From Gp6-AA40 sp035293405 (GTDB taxonomy: Bacteria; Acidobacteriota; Vicinamibacteria; Vicinamibacterales; UBA2999), in NCBI GenBank assembly GCA_035293405.1, contig DATDOE010000128.1, positions 54,637 through 118,636 of the forward strand: DNA of 64,000 nt. The letters are read 5' to 3'. Both the position numbers and the translations under genes were made by a program. Below are positions 1 through 7,830 of the stretch, one piece after another; position 1 is the stretch's first letter, and each line of letters opens with the position of its first letter. Below the pieces are notes generated by a model that was given only the letters and a program-made list of their open reading frames with translations, had not been told where the DNA came from and searched no databases.

Positions 1-14
1 GCGCACCGGCCGTC

Positions 15-1295
15 GTGACCGCGCGCCGCTTCAAGGCGTGGATCGGGCGCGGCGAAGGGACCACCCGCACGAAGCTCGAAGAGGTCACGCTGAAGCCGAT
101 CGGCGGCCGTCAGGTGGTCGTGCGCACCGAGGCCACCAATCTCTGTTACTCGAACGTGCCGCCGGTGCTTGGCATTCAAGCGACTCCGGCGGCGGCCGCG
201 GCGCCGCCTTCTGCGCTCGCCACCCCGAACGGAGCGCGCCGGATGAACGACATGGCCGTCATCCAGGGGCATGGCGGCATCGGGATCGTGGAGGCTGTGG
301 GGTCCGAGGTCCGGCGCGTGCAGGTCGGCGACCGCGTCTGCGTGTCGGGCACGCCGCACTGCGGCGCGTGCTATCGCTGTCTGCGCGGCCGCTCGGACAT
401 GTGTCAGTTCCTGAGCGCCATTGGCGCTGACGATCTCGTTGCCGTCGCGGAGATGCGCGACGGCACTCCCGTCTACGAGAACTCGCACATCGGCGGACTG
501 GCCGAGCTGATGGTGACCTTCGAGGAGTGGGTCGTGCCGATCTTCACCAAGGCGAGCGCGACCGACGTCGGGATGGCGTGCAGTTGTGTCGCGGTCGCCG
601 GCCTCGGCGCCACGGCGTCACCGGGACTGGCCATGGTCGAGCCCGCGTCGATCGTGGCCGTCCTCGGCTGCGGACCGCTTGGCTTGAGTGCCATACAAGG
701 TGCCCGCATTGCCGGGGCCTCGACGATCATCGCCATCGATCCGATCAAGGCGCGGCGCGATGTGGCGATGAAGGTCGGCGCGACGCACGTGCTCGATCCC
801 AACGTCGAAGGCGATCGGCTGGTCGCGCGCGTCCGCGCGATGGCGACCTGGCCTACCGACCGCCTGTGGTCCGGCGGCCGCAACCCGGCGGGGCGTCGTC
901 CAGGTGCCGGCGCGGACTTCGTGATCGAAGCCGTCGGCCTCGACCACGTGAAGCCGAAGCTCGAATCCGGCCCTGACCCCACCGGCATCCTGCCCATGCA
1001 GCAGGGCTATCAGATGTGCGCCCTCGGCGGCCACTACATCACGACCGGCCTGCCGCGCGGCAACATCACGCTGCCAGGGAGCCTGTTTGCGATCGGCGGC
1101 GTCTCGCATCATGGCGGCCAGGCCGGCGGCGCGAGCCCCATGCGCGACATCCCACGGTTCGTCGAGCTGATGGAGAAGGGGCAGTACCTGACCGCGCCGA
1201 TGGCCACCACTGTCGTCCCGCTGGAAGGGATGCGCGATGCCTACGAGCAGGTCGCCTATCGCACGACCATCACGGGGTTGATGCTGGGATCGTAG
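15..1295 (+). CDS. Zinc-dependent alcohol dehydrogenase (MDR superfamily), 5' end possibly outside window
   Basis: A medium-chain dehydrogenase/reductase of 426 residues, predicted to oxidise an alcohol or reduce an aldehyde with NAD(P)H. The structural-zinc lobe is clear (HCGACYRCLRGRSDMC, four cysteines near residues 115-135), and the Rossmann motif GCGPLG lies near residue 218. The catalytic-zinc region NLCYSN is present, but the usual GHE motif reads GHGGIG, a mild deviation. A GTG at position 15 can serve as start, but the frame is open to the window edge (reading A-P-A-V-V-T), so an upstream start or an export signal may be missing. It converges on the bactofilin gene with only 16 bases between stops. 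The substrate cannot be read from sequence. Confidence 0.85.
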   Translation: MTARRFKAWIGRGEGTTRTKLEEVTLKPIGGRQVVVRTEATNLCYSNVPPVLGIQATPAAAAAPPSALATPNGARRMNDMAVIQGHGGIGIVEAVGSEVRRVQVGDRVCVSGTPHCGACYRCLRGRSDMCQFLSAIGADDLVAVAEMRDGTPVYENSHIGGLAELMVTFEEWVVPIFTKASATDVGMACSCVAVAGLGATASPGLAMVEPASIVAVLGCGPLGLSAIQGARIAGASTIIAIDPIKARRDVAMKVGATHVLDPNVEGDRLVARVRAMATWPTDRLWSGGRNPAGRRPGAGADFVIEAVGLDHVKPKLESGPDPTGILPMQQGYQMCALGGHYITTGLPRGNITLPGSLFAIGGVSHHGGQAGGASPMRDIPRFVELMEKGQYLTAPMATTVVPLEGMRDAYEQVAYRTTITGLMLGS

Positions 1296-1311
1296 CTGAG
1301 CCCGACCTACG

Positions 1312-1746
1312 TCAGGCGACCTTCGACAGCGTCAGGGGAACCCCCTTCGCGTCAACCTTGCCGTTGAGCATGGCACCCTCTTGAACGGAGAGGCGGGCAC
1401 ATGTGATCTGCCCCTCGACCGATCCGCCCATGCGCAGGTCGATCTTGTCGCGCGCGGTAATGCTGCCGACGACCGTCCCAAAGATGGTGGCGACCCTTAC
1501 CGCAATATCCCCAACAATAGTGGCGTTCGGTCCCACCGTGAGTGCGTGATCGGGCAGTTCGATCCGCCCCTCCACCTGGCCGTCAATCGTCAGGTCTTCC
1601 GACCCGCTGACTTCGCCTTTGACGGAAATGGACGGTCCCAGATGCGGGACGCGAGCGTCGCTCGCATCGCCGGTCTTCCGCACGGCTGCGTCGGCGGCTG
1701 GCCCTGGCTGAGCTTTGTTCTGTCGTGTGTCTTCTTGATTCCGCAT
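1312..1746 (-). CDS. Bactofilin (polymer-forming cytoskeletal protein)
   Basis: A 144-residue protein whose central part (about residues 38-135) is the bactofilin right-handed beta-helix: short repeated strands with glycine-hydrophobic periodicity, such as ISVKGEVSGSEDLTIDGQVE and NATIVGDIAVRVATIFGTVV. Bactofilins polymerise without nucleotides at the inner membrane and scaffold cell-wall or polar machinery. The N-terminal 37 residues are polar, charged and likely disordered, as is usual for the family. The length is typical (130-180 residues). Its stop lies close to the convergent alcohol dehydrogenase stop. It is the downstream neighbour of the NHL-propeller gene, 43 bases away, and may be its last cistron, but no functional link is visible. 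Confidence 0.92.
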   Translation of the reverse strand: MRNQEDTRQNKAQPGPAADAAVRKTGDASDARVPHLGPSISVKGEVSGSEDLTIDGQVEGRIELPDHALTVGPNATIVGDIAVRVATIFGTVVGSITARDKIDLRMGGSVEGQITCARLSVQEGAMLNGKVDAKGVPLTLSKVA

Positions 1747-1789
1747 TCAGTACCCCGCGTACTGATCTCGGCTCGACGCGTGCGAGAGG

Positions 1790-4021
1790 TTAGGGGGGCA
1801 CGGGTTCGAACTTCTGGATGCGCTTGGCGTGTTCCACCTCGCCCGTGTAGATATTCCCCATCGAGTCCATCGCGATCGCGTTGATCCAGTGGAGCTGCCC
1901 GGCGTAACGGCCGTTGCCGCCAAACGATCCCAACGTCTTGCCGCTCTGACGGTCGAGAATCCACACGCGGTTGTTCGTCCCGTCGGCGACATACAAGTAC
2001 TTCTGGGCCGGGTCGCGTGAGATCGCGAGCTTGTAGGTGGTGCCGCACGGCGGCATCTTCGTGTTGTTGAGACCGCCGCATCCGTCTCCGCGCGCCGGCG
2101 TGTTGGGTGCGACGGAGAAATCCTCGAGCCATCGGCCGTCGGTGGTGAACACTTCGATTCGGTTTTGCCCGCGCTCGCCGACGTAGACGCGCCTGTCCTT
2201 CGAGATCTCGACGAAGTGGAGATCGGGCACGAAATTCTTCTCCGCGGGTGGCGGAGCCCCAGTCCACTTGTACGGCGGAATCGGATCGTTGGAGATCTCG
2301 CTCAACGGCATGCCGTGACCGCCCCAGCCCCGTTTGAAGGCACCGGTGTTCATGTCGTACACGAGCACGCGCTTCCAGTTGATGATATAGATCTCACGCG
2401 CCACCTCATCGAGCTGGAACCGCCCTTTCGAGGCGAGCACGTCGGTCTGCTGATTGTTCTCCGGCAACTGCGCACCTTGCGGTGGACGGTGACCGAAATC
2501 CCACACGAATTTGCCGTCCCGCGTGAACTTGAGGATGCTGTCCTGCGGTGCCGTGCCGCCGACCCAGACGAATCCCTGCCGATCGGCAATCACCGTCTGC
2601 AGCGCCGTCGGCCACAACGGATGATAGCCAGGGCCGCCCCACGCATGGACGACCTTGCCATCCTGATCCAACGCGACCACCTCGGGGCCTCGCACGCAGC
2701 AATCGATCCGCGGCGGGTTGCCGTCTCCGCCTATCTCATCGCCTTCCGCAGCGGCGGCACGATTCAGGAACCAGATGTGGTCACGGTCATCGACATGAAT
2801 GCCGGTGACCTGCTGCATGCTCCATCTGTTGGGCAGAGGCTTCGGCCAGAACGGATCCACTCTGAAGATGGGCGCGCCGTGCTCATCGACCGCCTGGGCG
2901 CGCGGCGACTGCTTGACGTACTTCGTCACGCCTCTCAGTTGCGCTTCCGCGGTGTAGACATTGCCGGCGGCGTCGATGGCGATGCCTTCCCCCATCGCGC
3001 CGTCGGGAGAGTTCGGCGTCGCGTGCGGTGGAACGACAACCGTCACCTTCCCGTCTTTGAGGCTCCCGATCCTGATCCCACGCTGCCAGCCCGGGTGAAC
3101 GCTGTCACTCGACTCTGAGTCGGCGGTGTAGATCACGTCGTCCTTGTCGATGGCCAACCCGCTGATTCGGCCGAAATCGTCGTGCTCACCCAGGAACTTC
3201 CCCTGCTTCGTCAGGATCTGAATCCGATGGTTGTGGCGGTCGGCAACGACCAACTGGCCCTTGGAATCGAACTCGAGCGCGTGCGGCGTCCGGAACTCGC
3301 CCGGTCCTGTTCCGGTCTTGCCGATCCCCCTGAGGAATCTGCCGTTCCTGTCGAACACCGAGATGCGCCCGACAAGATTGGGGTCGGCCACGTTCGTGTG
3401 ACTCTCCGCCACGTACACATCACCGTTGCCCGGGTCCGTCACGACGTCGGTCGGGTCGGTCAGCGCGTCGGGAGGATTTCCCCGCACCCCCGGTTTCCCC
3501 AGCGTCATCAGGACCTTGCCTTCCGGGCTGAACTTGATGACGACGCTTCCCTTGTTGCCCTCCCCGGGAAACTTCTTGAGCTCTTCAGCGCTCGCGGCTC
3601 GCGCGTCGGTCACCCACACGTTTCCATCCCGATCGATGTGGATGCCATGCGGCCACACGAACATGCCTCCGCCAAAGCTGCGGATTTCCTTCCCGGACTC
3701 ATCGAAATGGTGGACCGGGTTGGCGTTGGTGCCCAGACAGCCCGGGGTCGTGCCTGGTGAGCATCGATCAGTCGCCCACACTGACTTGCCATCGCGGTCG
3801 ATGGCCACGCCGTTGGACCCGCCCCACGGCCGTCCCTCTCGATCGAGTTGCGCCCAGTCCCGCATTACGCGATAGGGATTGGCGCCGCTGTTGACGGGCT
3901 GAACCTTGTCCGTCTGAGCCGTGCCGCCCCGCTGTTGTGTCTGCACGCTGGTTCCTTGCAGCGCAACCACAACGACGACGATCGATGCTGACCACACTCT
4001 CACGAGCGTTGAAACGGACAT
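1790..4021 (-). CDS. Secreted double NHL-repeat beta-propeller protein
   Basis: A 743-residue protein with an N-terminal signal segment (about residues 8-28, hydrophobic VVVVVAL core) followed by two consecutive propeller units. Residues about 60-380 carry NHL-type blades (DGNVWVTD, GDVYVAES, QLVVADRHNHRIQ) resembling the peptidyl-alpha-hydroxyglycine amidating-lyase propeller family. Residues about 395-740 form a second set (DHIWFLNR, RVYVGERGQNRIEVF, YLYVADGTNNRVW). In many acidobacterial-type genomes such propellers occur as separate secreted proteins; here they are one chain. A catalytic role is not demonstrable, and a binding or scaffold role in the periplasm is equally possible. It lies downstream of the VOC gene, separated by a palindromic repeat. 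Confidence 0.85.
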   Translation of the reverse strand: MSVSTLVRVWSASIVVVVVALQGTSVQTQQRGGTAQTDKVQPVNSGANPYRVMRDWAQLDREGRPWGGSNGVAIDRDGKSVWATDRCSPGTTPGCLGTNANPVHHFDESGKEIRSFGGGMFVWPHGIHIDRDGNVWVTDARAASAEELKKFPGEGNKGSVVIKFSPEGKVLMTLGKPGVRGNPPDALTDPTDVVTDPGNGDVYVAESHTNVADPNLVGRISVFDRNGRFLRGIGKTGTGPGEFRTPHALEFDSKGQLVVADRHNHRIQILTKQGKFLGEHDDFGRISGLAIDKDDVIYTADSESSDSVHPGWQRGIRIGSLKDGKVTVVVPPHATPNSPDGAMGEGIAIDAAGNVYTAEAQLRGVTKYVKQSPRAQAVDEHGAPIFRVDPFWPKPLPNRWSMQQVTGIHVDDRDHIWFLNRAAAAEGDEIGGDGNPPRIDCCVRGPEVVALDQDGKVVHAWGGPGYHPLWPTALQTVIADRQGFVWVGGTAPQDSILKFTRDGKFVWDFGHRPPQGAQLPENNQQTDVLASKGRFQLDEVAREIYIINWKRVLVYDMNTGAFKRGWGGHGMPLSEISNDPIPPYKWTGAPPPAEKNFVPDLHFVEISKDRRVYVGERGQNRIEVFTTDGRWLEDFSVAPNTPARGDGCGGLNNTKMPPCGTTYKLAISRDPAQKYLYVADGTNNRVWILDRQSGKTLGSFGGNGRYAGQLHWINAIAMDSMGNIYTGEVEHAKRIQKFEPVPP

Positions 4022-4038
4022 CGCGAGCCTCTACCTTC

Positions 4039-4099
4039 AGGCGGGTCTGAAGACCCGCCTCTACACGCACTATCTGCAGGCGGGTCTGAAGACCGGCCC
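4039..4099. repeat. Tandem palindromic intergenic repeat (two units, 39-base period)
   Basis: The first unit (4039-4060) is a perfect inverted repeat: arms AGGCGGGTCT and AGACCCGCCT around a GA loop. A second unit starts at 4078 with the same left arm but a decayed right arm (AGACCGGCCC). The spacer (CTACACGCACTATCTG) is partly repeated again after the second unit. It lies between the minus-strand VOC gene and the NHL gene, so the transcript could form hairpins that stabilise, pause or terminate. It resembles REP-like elements. Confidence 0.8.
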
Positions 4100-4108
4100 C
4101 CACACGTA

Positions 4109-4591
4109 CTATTTCCAGCTCTGAATGGCTTTCGAGTGCATGGACTCCGGGGTGAGTTCGGCAAGCTCGATGCGGCCCATATACGGATCGTTGATGTTGG
4201 CCAGAATCGCCTTGGTGTCGCTGGGGTTCGTATCACTCACCGTCACGCCGCTCTTCCTGAACCTCGCGACGGCCTCTGCCGCGTTGTCCACGTGGAGGCC
4301 GTAATGGGTGAACCCGGCGGGCCGCTGAGCGTTCGCGGGGTTCAGCTCGAGAAACGTGTTCTTGCTGATCTGCATGTAGACCAGCCGCGGCTGCCCCTTG
4401 TCGTCGTTGACGCGGAACGCTTCGCGGTAACCCATCTTCTGCGTGTAGTAGGTCACCGCCTCCGCGATATTCGGCACGTTGATGCCGACGTGATTCATCA
4501 TCACGACGCCACTGTTGGCGCTCTGCGCCATCGCCACATGCACCGCCAGGCCGGCGAAGAGTCCGGCCGCGAACAGCATTGCACCTCGCAT
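4109..4591 (-). CDS. VOC-superfamily (glyoxalase/dioxygenase-like) exported protein
   Basis: A 160-residue single-domain vicinal-oxygen-chelate protein. After a signal-peptide-like N terminus (residues 1-22, MRGAMLFAAGLFAGLAVHVA), the VOC fold starts at MMNHVGINVPNIAEAVTYYT with a metal-ligand-type histidine. A second histidine motif is FTHYGLHVDN near residue 97, and a glutamate occurs late in GRIELAEL. Export is unusual for VOC enzymes but common in acidobacterial genomes. Possible roles are isomerase, ring-cleaving dioxygenase or resistance protein; the substrate is not predictable. It is divergent from the OsmC gene over a 102-base intergenic region and upstream of the NHL gene on the same strand. 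Confidence 0.82.
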   Translation of the reverse strand: MRGAMLFAAGLFAGLAVHVAMAQSANSGVVMMNHVGINVPNIAEAVTYYTQKMGYREAFRVNDDKGQPRLVYMQISKNTFLELNPANAQRPAGFTHYGLHVDNAAEAVARFRKSGVTVSDTNPSDTKAILANINDPYMGRIELAELTPESMHSKAIQSWK

Positions 4592-4693
4592 ACGCCCTCC
4601 TCAGATGATTCAACACCCAAGCTCATGCCCGGGTTCTCTCAGGTCGCGGCATGATAGCGTGCAGCAGGGCTTTCCGTCTCTCGAGAGGTCACG

Positions 4694-5137
4694 ATGAGTA
4701 CCACGTTCAATGCGACGGTCGAACATGTCTCCCAGACGACGTCCAGGGCGAGCATACGGAACCATACGTTCCTCGTGGACCGCGCCGTCGCCAAGGGCGG
4801 CCTGGATCTGGGGCCCGCCGGAGGCGAGTACATGCTGGTGTCGCTGGGCGGCTGCTTCACCAGCCATCTTCTTGCGGCCATTCGCGCCCGCGAAGCCCCA
4901 GTCACGGACGTCCGGGTGGCGGTGACGGGCACACTCGATGGCACGCCGGAACGGTTCACGGCGTTCACGCTGGATGTCTCAGCCGAGTGCCCGGATCCCG
5001 AGCTCGCCCGTAAGCTGATTACGATGGCCGGACGTGCCTGTCAGGTCGTCAACACCCTCCGTCAGGTCGCGACCATCGCGATCGCCTACGAAGGCTCGCC
5101 GATTGACGTGCACGCACTTGATACCATCGTCCAATAG
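4694..5137 (+). CDS. OsmC-family peroxide/redox-stress protein
   Basis: A 147-residue OsmC/Ohr superfamily protein. The two conserved cysteines of the family are present: C54 in SLGGCFTSHL and C116 in GRACQVVNT. They form the thiol pair that reduces organic hydroperoxides with lipoylated or thiol donors. The core GPAGGEYMLVSLGGC is typical of the OsmC branch rather than Ohr. The start ATG follows a GAGAGG ribosome-binding sequence at 4680-4685. The downstream redoxin gene (54 bases later) suggests a small redox-stress pair. The stop codon falls inside a 19-base sequence that recurs at 6460-6478. Confidence 0.9.
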   Translation: MSTTFNATVEHVSQTTSRASIRNHTFLVDRAVAKGGLDLGPAGGEYMLVSLGGCFTSHLLAAIRAREAPVTDVRVAVTGTLDGTPERFTAFTLDVSAECPDPELARKLITMAGRACQVVNTLRQVATIAIAYEGSPIDVHALDTIVQ

Positions 5138-5141
5138 ACTC
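5123..5141. repeat. 19-base direct repeat, copy 1
   Basis: ACCATCGTCCAATAGACTC spans the 3' end and stop of the OsmC gene and is found again, identical and in the same orientation, at 6460-6478. A chance 19-base match in 64 kb is unlikely (about 1% by simple counting), so it probably marks a duplication or recombination junction. Confidence 0.7.
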
Positions 5142-5191
5142 CCCTTCGCCCTTCTGGTCTGATCGCGCTCGTTGAATCGCGAGAAGCCGTC

Positions 5192-6232
5192 ATGACGCCA
5201 ACGCCGTTCCTGTTCGCTGCCGTATTCGCGAGCGCAATCGCGGCTTCGCTCTCGGCCGTTCAGTTGCCGGTTGAAGGGAAGATGCCTTCCCTCAACGGCG
5301 CGATCGGGTGGCTCAACTCGCCGCCATTGACCACCGCCGGCCTGCGCGGGAGGGTCGTCCTCGTCGACTTCTGGACCTACACCTGCATCAACTGGCTGCG
5401 CACACTTCCCCATCGACGCGCGTGGGCCGAGAAGTACAAGGATCACGGGCTGGTGGTGATCGGCGTGCACACACCTGAGTTCGGCTTCGAAAAGAACGCC
5501 GACAACGTTCGCCGGGCCGTGACGGACATGAAGGTCGACTACCCGGTCGTCATCGATAGCGACTACGCGATATGGCGAGCCTTCAACAACGCCTACTGGC
5601 CGGCCCTCTATGTCGTCGATGCGAAGGGGCAGATTCGACATCATCAATTCGGCGAGGGCGGCTACGAACAGACTGAGAAGATCATTCAACAGCTGCTGGT
5701 CGAGGCCGGGCACGGAGGCGTCGGCCGCGACCTGGTGTCAGTCGATGCTCGCGGCGTCGAAGTGGCCGCCGATTGGGGCAACCTCAAGTCCCCGGAAAAC
5801 TGTGTCGGCTACGAGCGCACCGCGAACTTCTCCTCCCCTGGCGGTACAGCCAGGAACAAGAGCCGTGTCTATGTGGCCCCCGCGCGGTTGAGCCTCAATC
5901 ACTGGGCGCTGTCGGGCGAGTGGACGATGGAGAAACAGGCCGTTGTGCTAAACAAGGCCAACGGACGGATCGCGTACCGCTTTCATGCCCGCGATCTTCA
6001 TCTCGTCATGGGACCGGTAGCGCGGGGGACGTCCGTGCGATTCCGCGTGCTCATCGATGGACAGCCGCCGGCCGCTGCTCACGGCAGTGACGTTGACGAC
6101 CAGGGCAATGGGGTTGTCACCGAGCAGCGGCTCTATCAGCTGATCCGACAACGGACGCCCATCGCCGACCGACAGTTCGAGATCGAGTTTCTCGACTCAG
6201 GCCTGGAGGCGTTTGCGTTCACGTTCGGATAG
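5192..6232 (+). CDS. Exported thioredoxin-like (DipZ-type redoxin) protein lacking the second active-site Cys
   Basis: A 346-residue protein with a signal peptide (about residues 1-24), a thioredoxin-fold redoxin domain (about 30-170) and a C-terminal beta-rich domain (about 200-346), as in DipZ C-terminal regions. The active site reads DFWTYTCINWLRTLP: Cys65 is present but the partner of the usual CxxC motif is Trp68. It may therefore act as a one-cysteine oxidoreductase or a binding protein, not a classic disulfide reductase. Other motifs are family-typical (GVHTPEFGFEK, YPVVIDSDYAIWRAF). It lies 54 bases after the OsmC gene. Start ATG at 5192; the surrounding 19-base repeat suggests past rearrangement. 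Confidence 0.85.
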   Translation: MTPTPFLFAAVFASAIAASLSAVQLPVEGKMPSLNGAIGWLNSPPLTTAGLRGRVVLVDFWTYTCINWLRTLPHRRAWAEKYKDHGLVVIGVHTPEFGFEKNADNVRRAVTDMKVDYPVVIDSDYAIWRAFNNAYWPALYVVDAKGQIRHHQFGEGGYEQTEKIIQQLLVEAGHGGVGRDLVSVDARGVEVAADWGNLKSPENCVGYERTANFSSPGGTARNKSRVYVAPARLSLNHWALSGEWTMEKQAVVLNKANGRIAYRFHARDLHLVMGPVARGTSVRFRVLIDGQPPAAAHGSDVDDQGNGVVTEQRLYQLIRQRTPIADRQFEIEFLDSGLEAFAFTFG

Positions 6233-6242
6233 CCACGAGGCC

Positions 6243-6304
6243 AACAAGGGCAGTCACTTCGCGGCGTGGGAGCAGCCGGAACTCTTCGCGGTTGAGATGC
6301 GATG
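6243..6304 (+). pseudogene. C-terminal remnant of an epoxide-hydrolase-like alpha/beta hydrolase
   Basis: In one frame the sequence reads NKGSHFAAWEQPELFAVEM, the characteristic end of alpha/beta-hydrolase/epoxide hydrolases, where the histidine of GxHFAxxEQPE completes the catalytic triad. Nothing of the upstream 250 or so residues is present: the preceding redoxin gene ends at 6232. Only the 3' end of a lost gene remains, marking a deletion or insertion boundary at the left side of the accessory island. Confidence 0.55.
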
Positions 6305-6975
6305 GCGACGGACGGAAAGGATCAACTTCGTCAGGTGGCCGGCCCCGACGCCAAGGCAACCTACGCGGCGCGCGTGCTGAAGCGTTCACAGGCAATCAAG
6401 CAGCAGTTTTTGGATAGCGTCCAACTGGACCAATCCATTGGACCATGGTATCGACGCACACCATCGTCCAATAGACTCGCATCCAACGTACATGATCCAA
6501 TCACGCGTCTGATGGATGGCGGTCCGAGCACGCGACACAACTGGAACGTGGGAGATCGAACGCTGTCGGTGAGGCGATGGCCAACGGTGATCCGCCAGCC
6601 CCGCGTGCTCCAGGTGCTCGGTAGTAGAATTCCGCTGGCGGCTAGGGTGACGAGTCGAACGAGCTTCTCCTGGAGCGCGGCGCCGCTGTGTTTTCATCTT
6701 CCAGGAGCCTGACTGCGGAACCAGGGGCCCCGCGGGCGTGGCGTTCAACGTTCCCCAACTTCTCAACGGATTTGCTCGGCGATCGCGGCGACGTCCGACG
6801 TCCGGCGTCGCGCGAGCAACCCGGCGAACCGTGAGCAGGACGTGCGTCATGACTATTTGGGAACAGTCGACGGTGGTGTATGTCGCGTCTGAGGCGGGAA
6901 CTACAGGTTCAGATTGCAGAACGGCGACATGGTGATCGCTTCCGCACCTCTCGAAATCTTCGCGCCGAAGGTTCA
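6305..6975. other. Non-coding or decayed stretch left of the island
   Basis: No convincing gene is visible on either strand. The longest plus-strand frame (6302-6712) has no recognisable domain and loses any coding character after about 6440. The stretch contains the second copy of the 19-base repeat (6460-6478) and ends at the 18-base repeat that precedes the FRG gene. It probably consists of gene debris. Confidence 0.5.
6460..6478. repeat. 19-base direct repeat, copy 2
   Basis: Identical to 5123-5141 (ACCATCGTCCAATAGACTC), same orientation, 1337 bases away. Here it is not part of a gene, whereas copy 1 contains the OsmC stop codon, so this copy is the likelier product of a duplication. Confidence 0.7.
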
Positions 6976-6993
6976 CTAGACTAGCCCGCGATG
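6976..6993 (+). repeat. 18-base direct repeat, left copy (overlaps FRG gene start)
   Basis: CTAGACTAGCCCGCGATG, ending in the start codon of the FRG-domain gene, is repeated exactly at 21164-21181 in the same orientation, 14.2 kb away. It could be an island-boundary (att-like) repeat. Alternatively TAGACT (6977-6982) is a -10 element eight bases before the ATG, making this a leaderless promoter copied elsewhere. Confidence 0.6.
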
Positions 6994-7830
6994 ACGAGCA
7001 TTAACGCGGGCGCTGGTGACGACGTTACGGACCCAAAGAACGAGTTGGTGCCAACACATCAGGTTGCATCGTGGGCGGAGTTCCACACGTTCATCGAAGG
7101 GACAGTGTTCGCGACGGATGCCGAGGAGCAACAACAGACGTACATCTGGCGCGGACAACCGTGCGGCGATTGGAGTCTGATGTCGTCGCTGGACAGGCTG
7201 TTCGTACGTCTCGGCGTTTCCTCGGCCGCCTCGGAAAAGACGGCGGCAAGGCACCTGGAAGAGTTCCAGTACGCCTCACGAGGTCGGCGACGGGGACTCT
7301 CGCCGAGAGACTTGTCCGAGAACGAGTGGTGGGCGCTCGGTCAACACTTTGGCTTGGCCACCCCGCTTCTCGACTGGTCACGGTCACCCTTTGCTGCTGC
7401 CTATTTCGCCTTCGAGGATGCGACGAGCCGGACCGAATATCGAGTGGTCTATGGCTTGGACACGAATGCAGTGCGGCAGCGAAACGCCGAGATTGATTCA
7501 GGCGAGAGCATCGAGAGTGGCCGCGCACCGGTGCTTGAGATCATCGACCCGATGGCCGATGAGAATCCTCGACTCGTTAGCCAAGGAGCGCTGTTTACTC
7601 GGGCGCCACTAGGCATGACCGTCGAAAGCTGGGTTGCTGGCGCCTTCGAGGGAACTGCGACACAACCGCTGATCCGCATTGAAATTCCCGATGCTGAACG
7701 TGCTCGCTGTCTACGCGCGCTGAACCGAATGAACATCAACCATCTCTCTCTGTTTCCGGATCTGAGCGGCGCAACGCGGTATTCGAACCTGAGAACGGAA
7801 CTCGCGCCTCATCAAAAGAGCGAGTTATGA
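6991..7830 (+). CDS. FRG-domain protein, first gene of a putative defence trio
   Basis: A 279-residue protein with an FRG domain, a family often found near phage-defence genes and of unknown biochemistry. The signature is split over two blocks: YIWRGQPCGDWSLMSSLDR (residues 51-69) and GQHFGLATPLLDWSRSPF (117-134), the latter matching the conserved QHxGxPTRLLDW region. The C-terminal third has no recognised domain. Its stop overlaps the start of the next gene by four bases (ATGA), so the two are translationally coupled. Base composition is lower in G+C than the rest of the window (one 60-base row counted at 57%), consistent with horizontal acquisition. A -10-like TAGACT sits directly upstream with no clear ribosome-binding site. 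Confidence 0.85.
   Translation: MTSINAGAGDDVTDPKNELVPTHQVASWAEFHTFIEGTVFATDAEEQQQTYIWRGQPCGDWSLMSSLDRLFVRLGVSSAASEKTAARHLEEFQYASRGRRRGLSPRDLSENEWWALGQHFGLATPLLDWSRSPFAAAYFAFEDATSRTEYRVVYGLDTNAVRQRNAEIDSGESIESGRAPVLEIIDPMADENPRLVSQGALFTRAPLGMTVESWVAGAFEGTATQPLIRIEIPDAERARCLRALNRMNINHLSLFPDLSGATRYSNLRTELAPHQKSEL

Noticed and set aside
6302..6712. 136-codon plus-strand open frame before the island
   Set aside because: Starts inside the hydrolase remnant, has no domain, and loses coding character; treated as debris.
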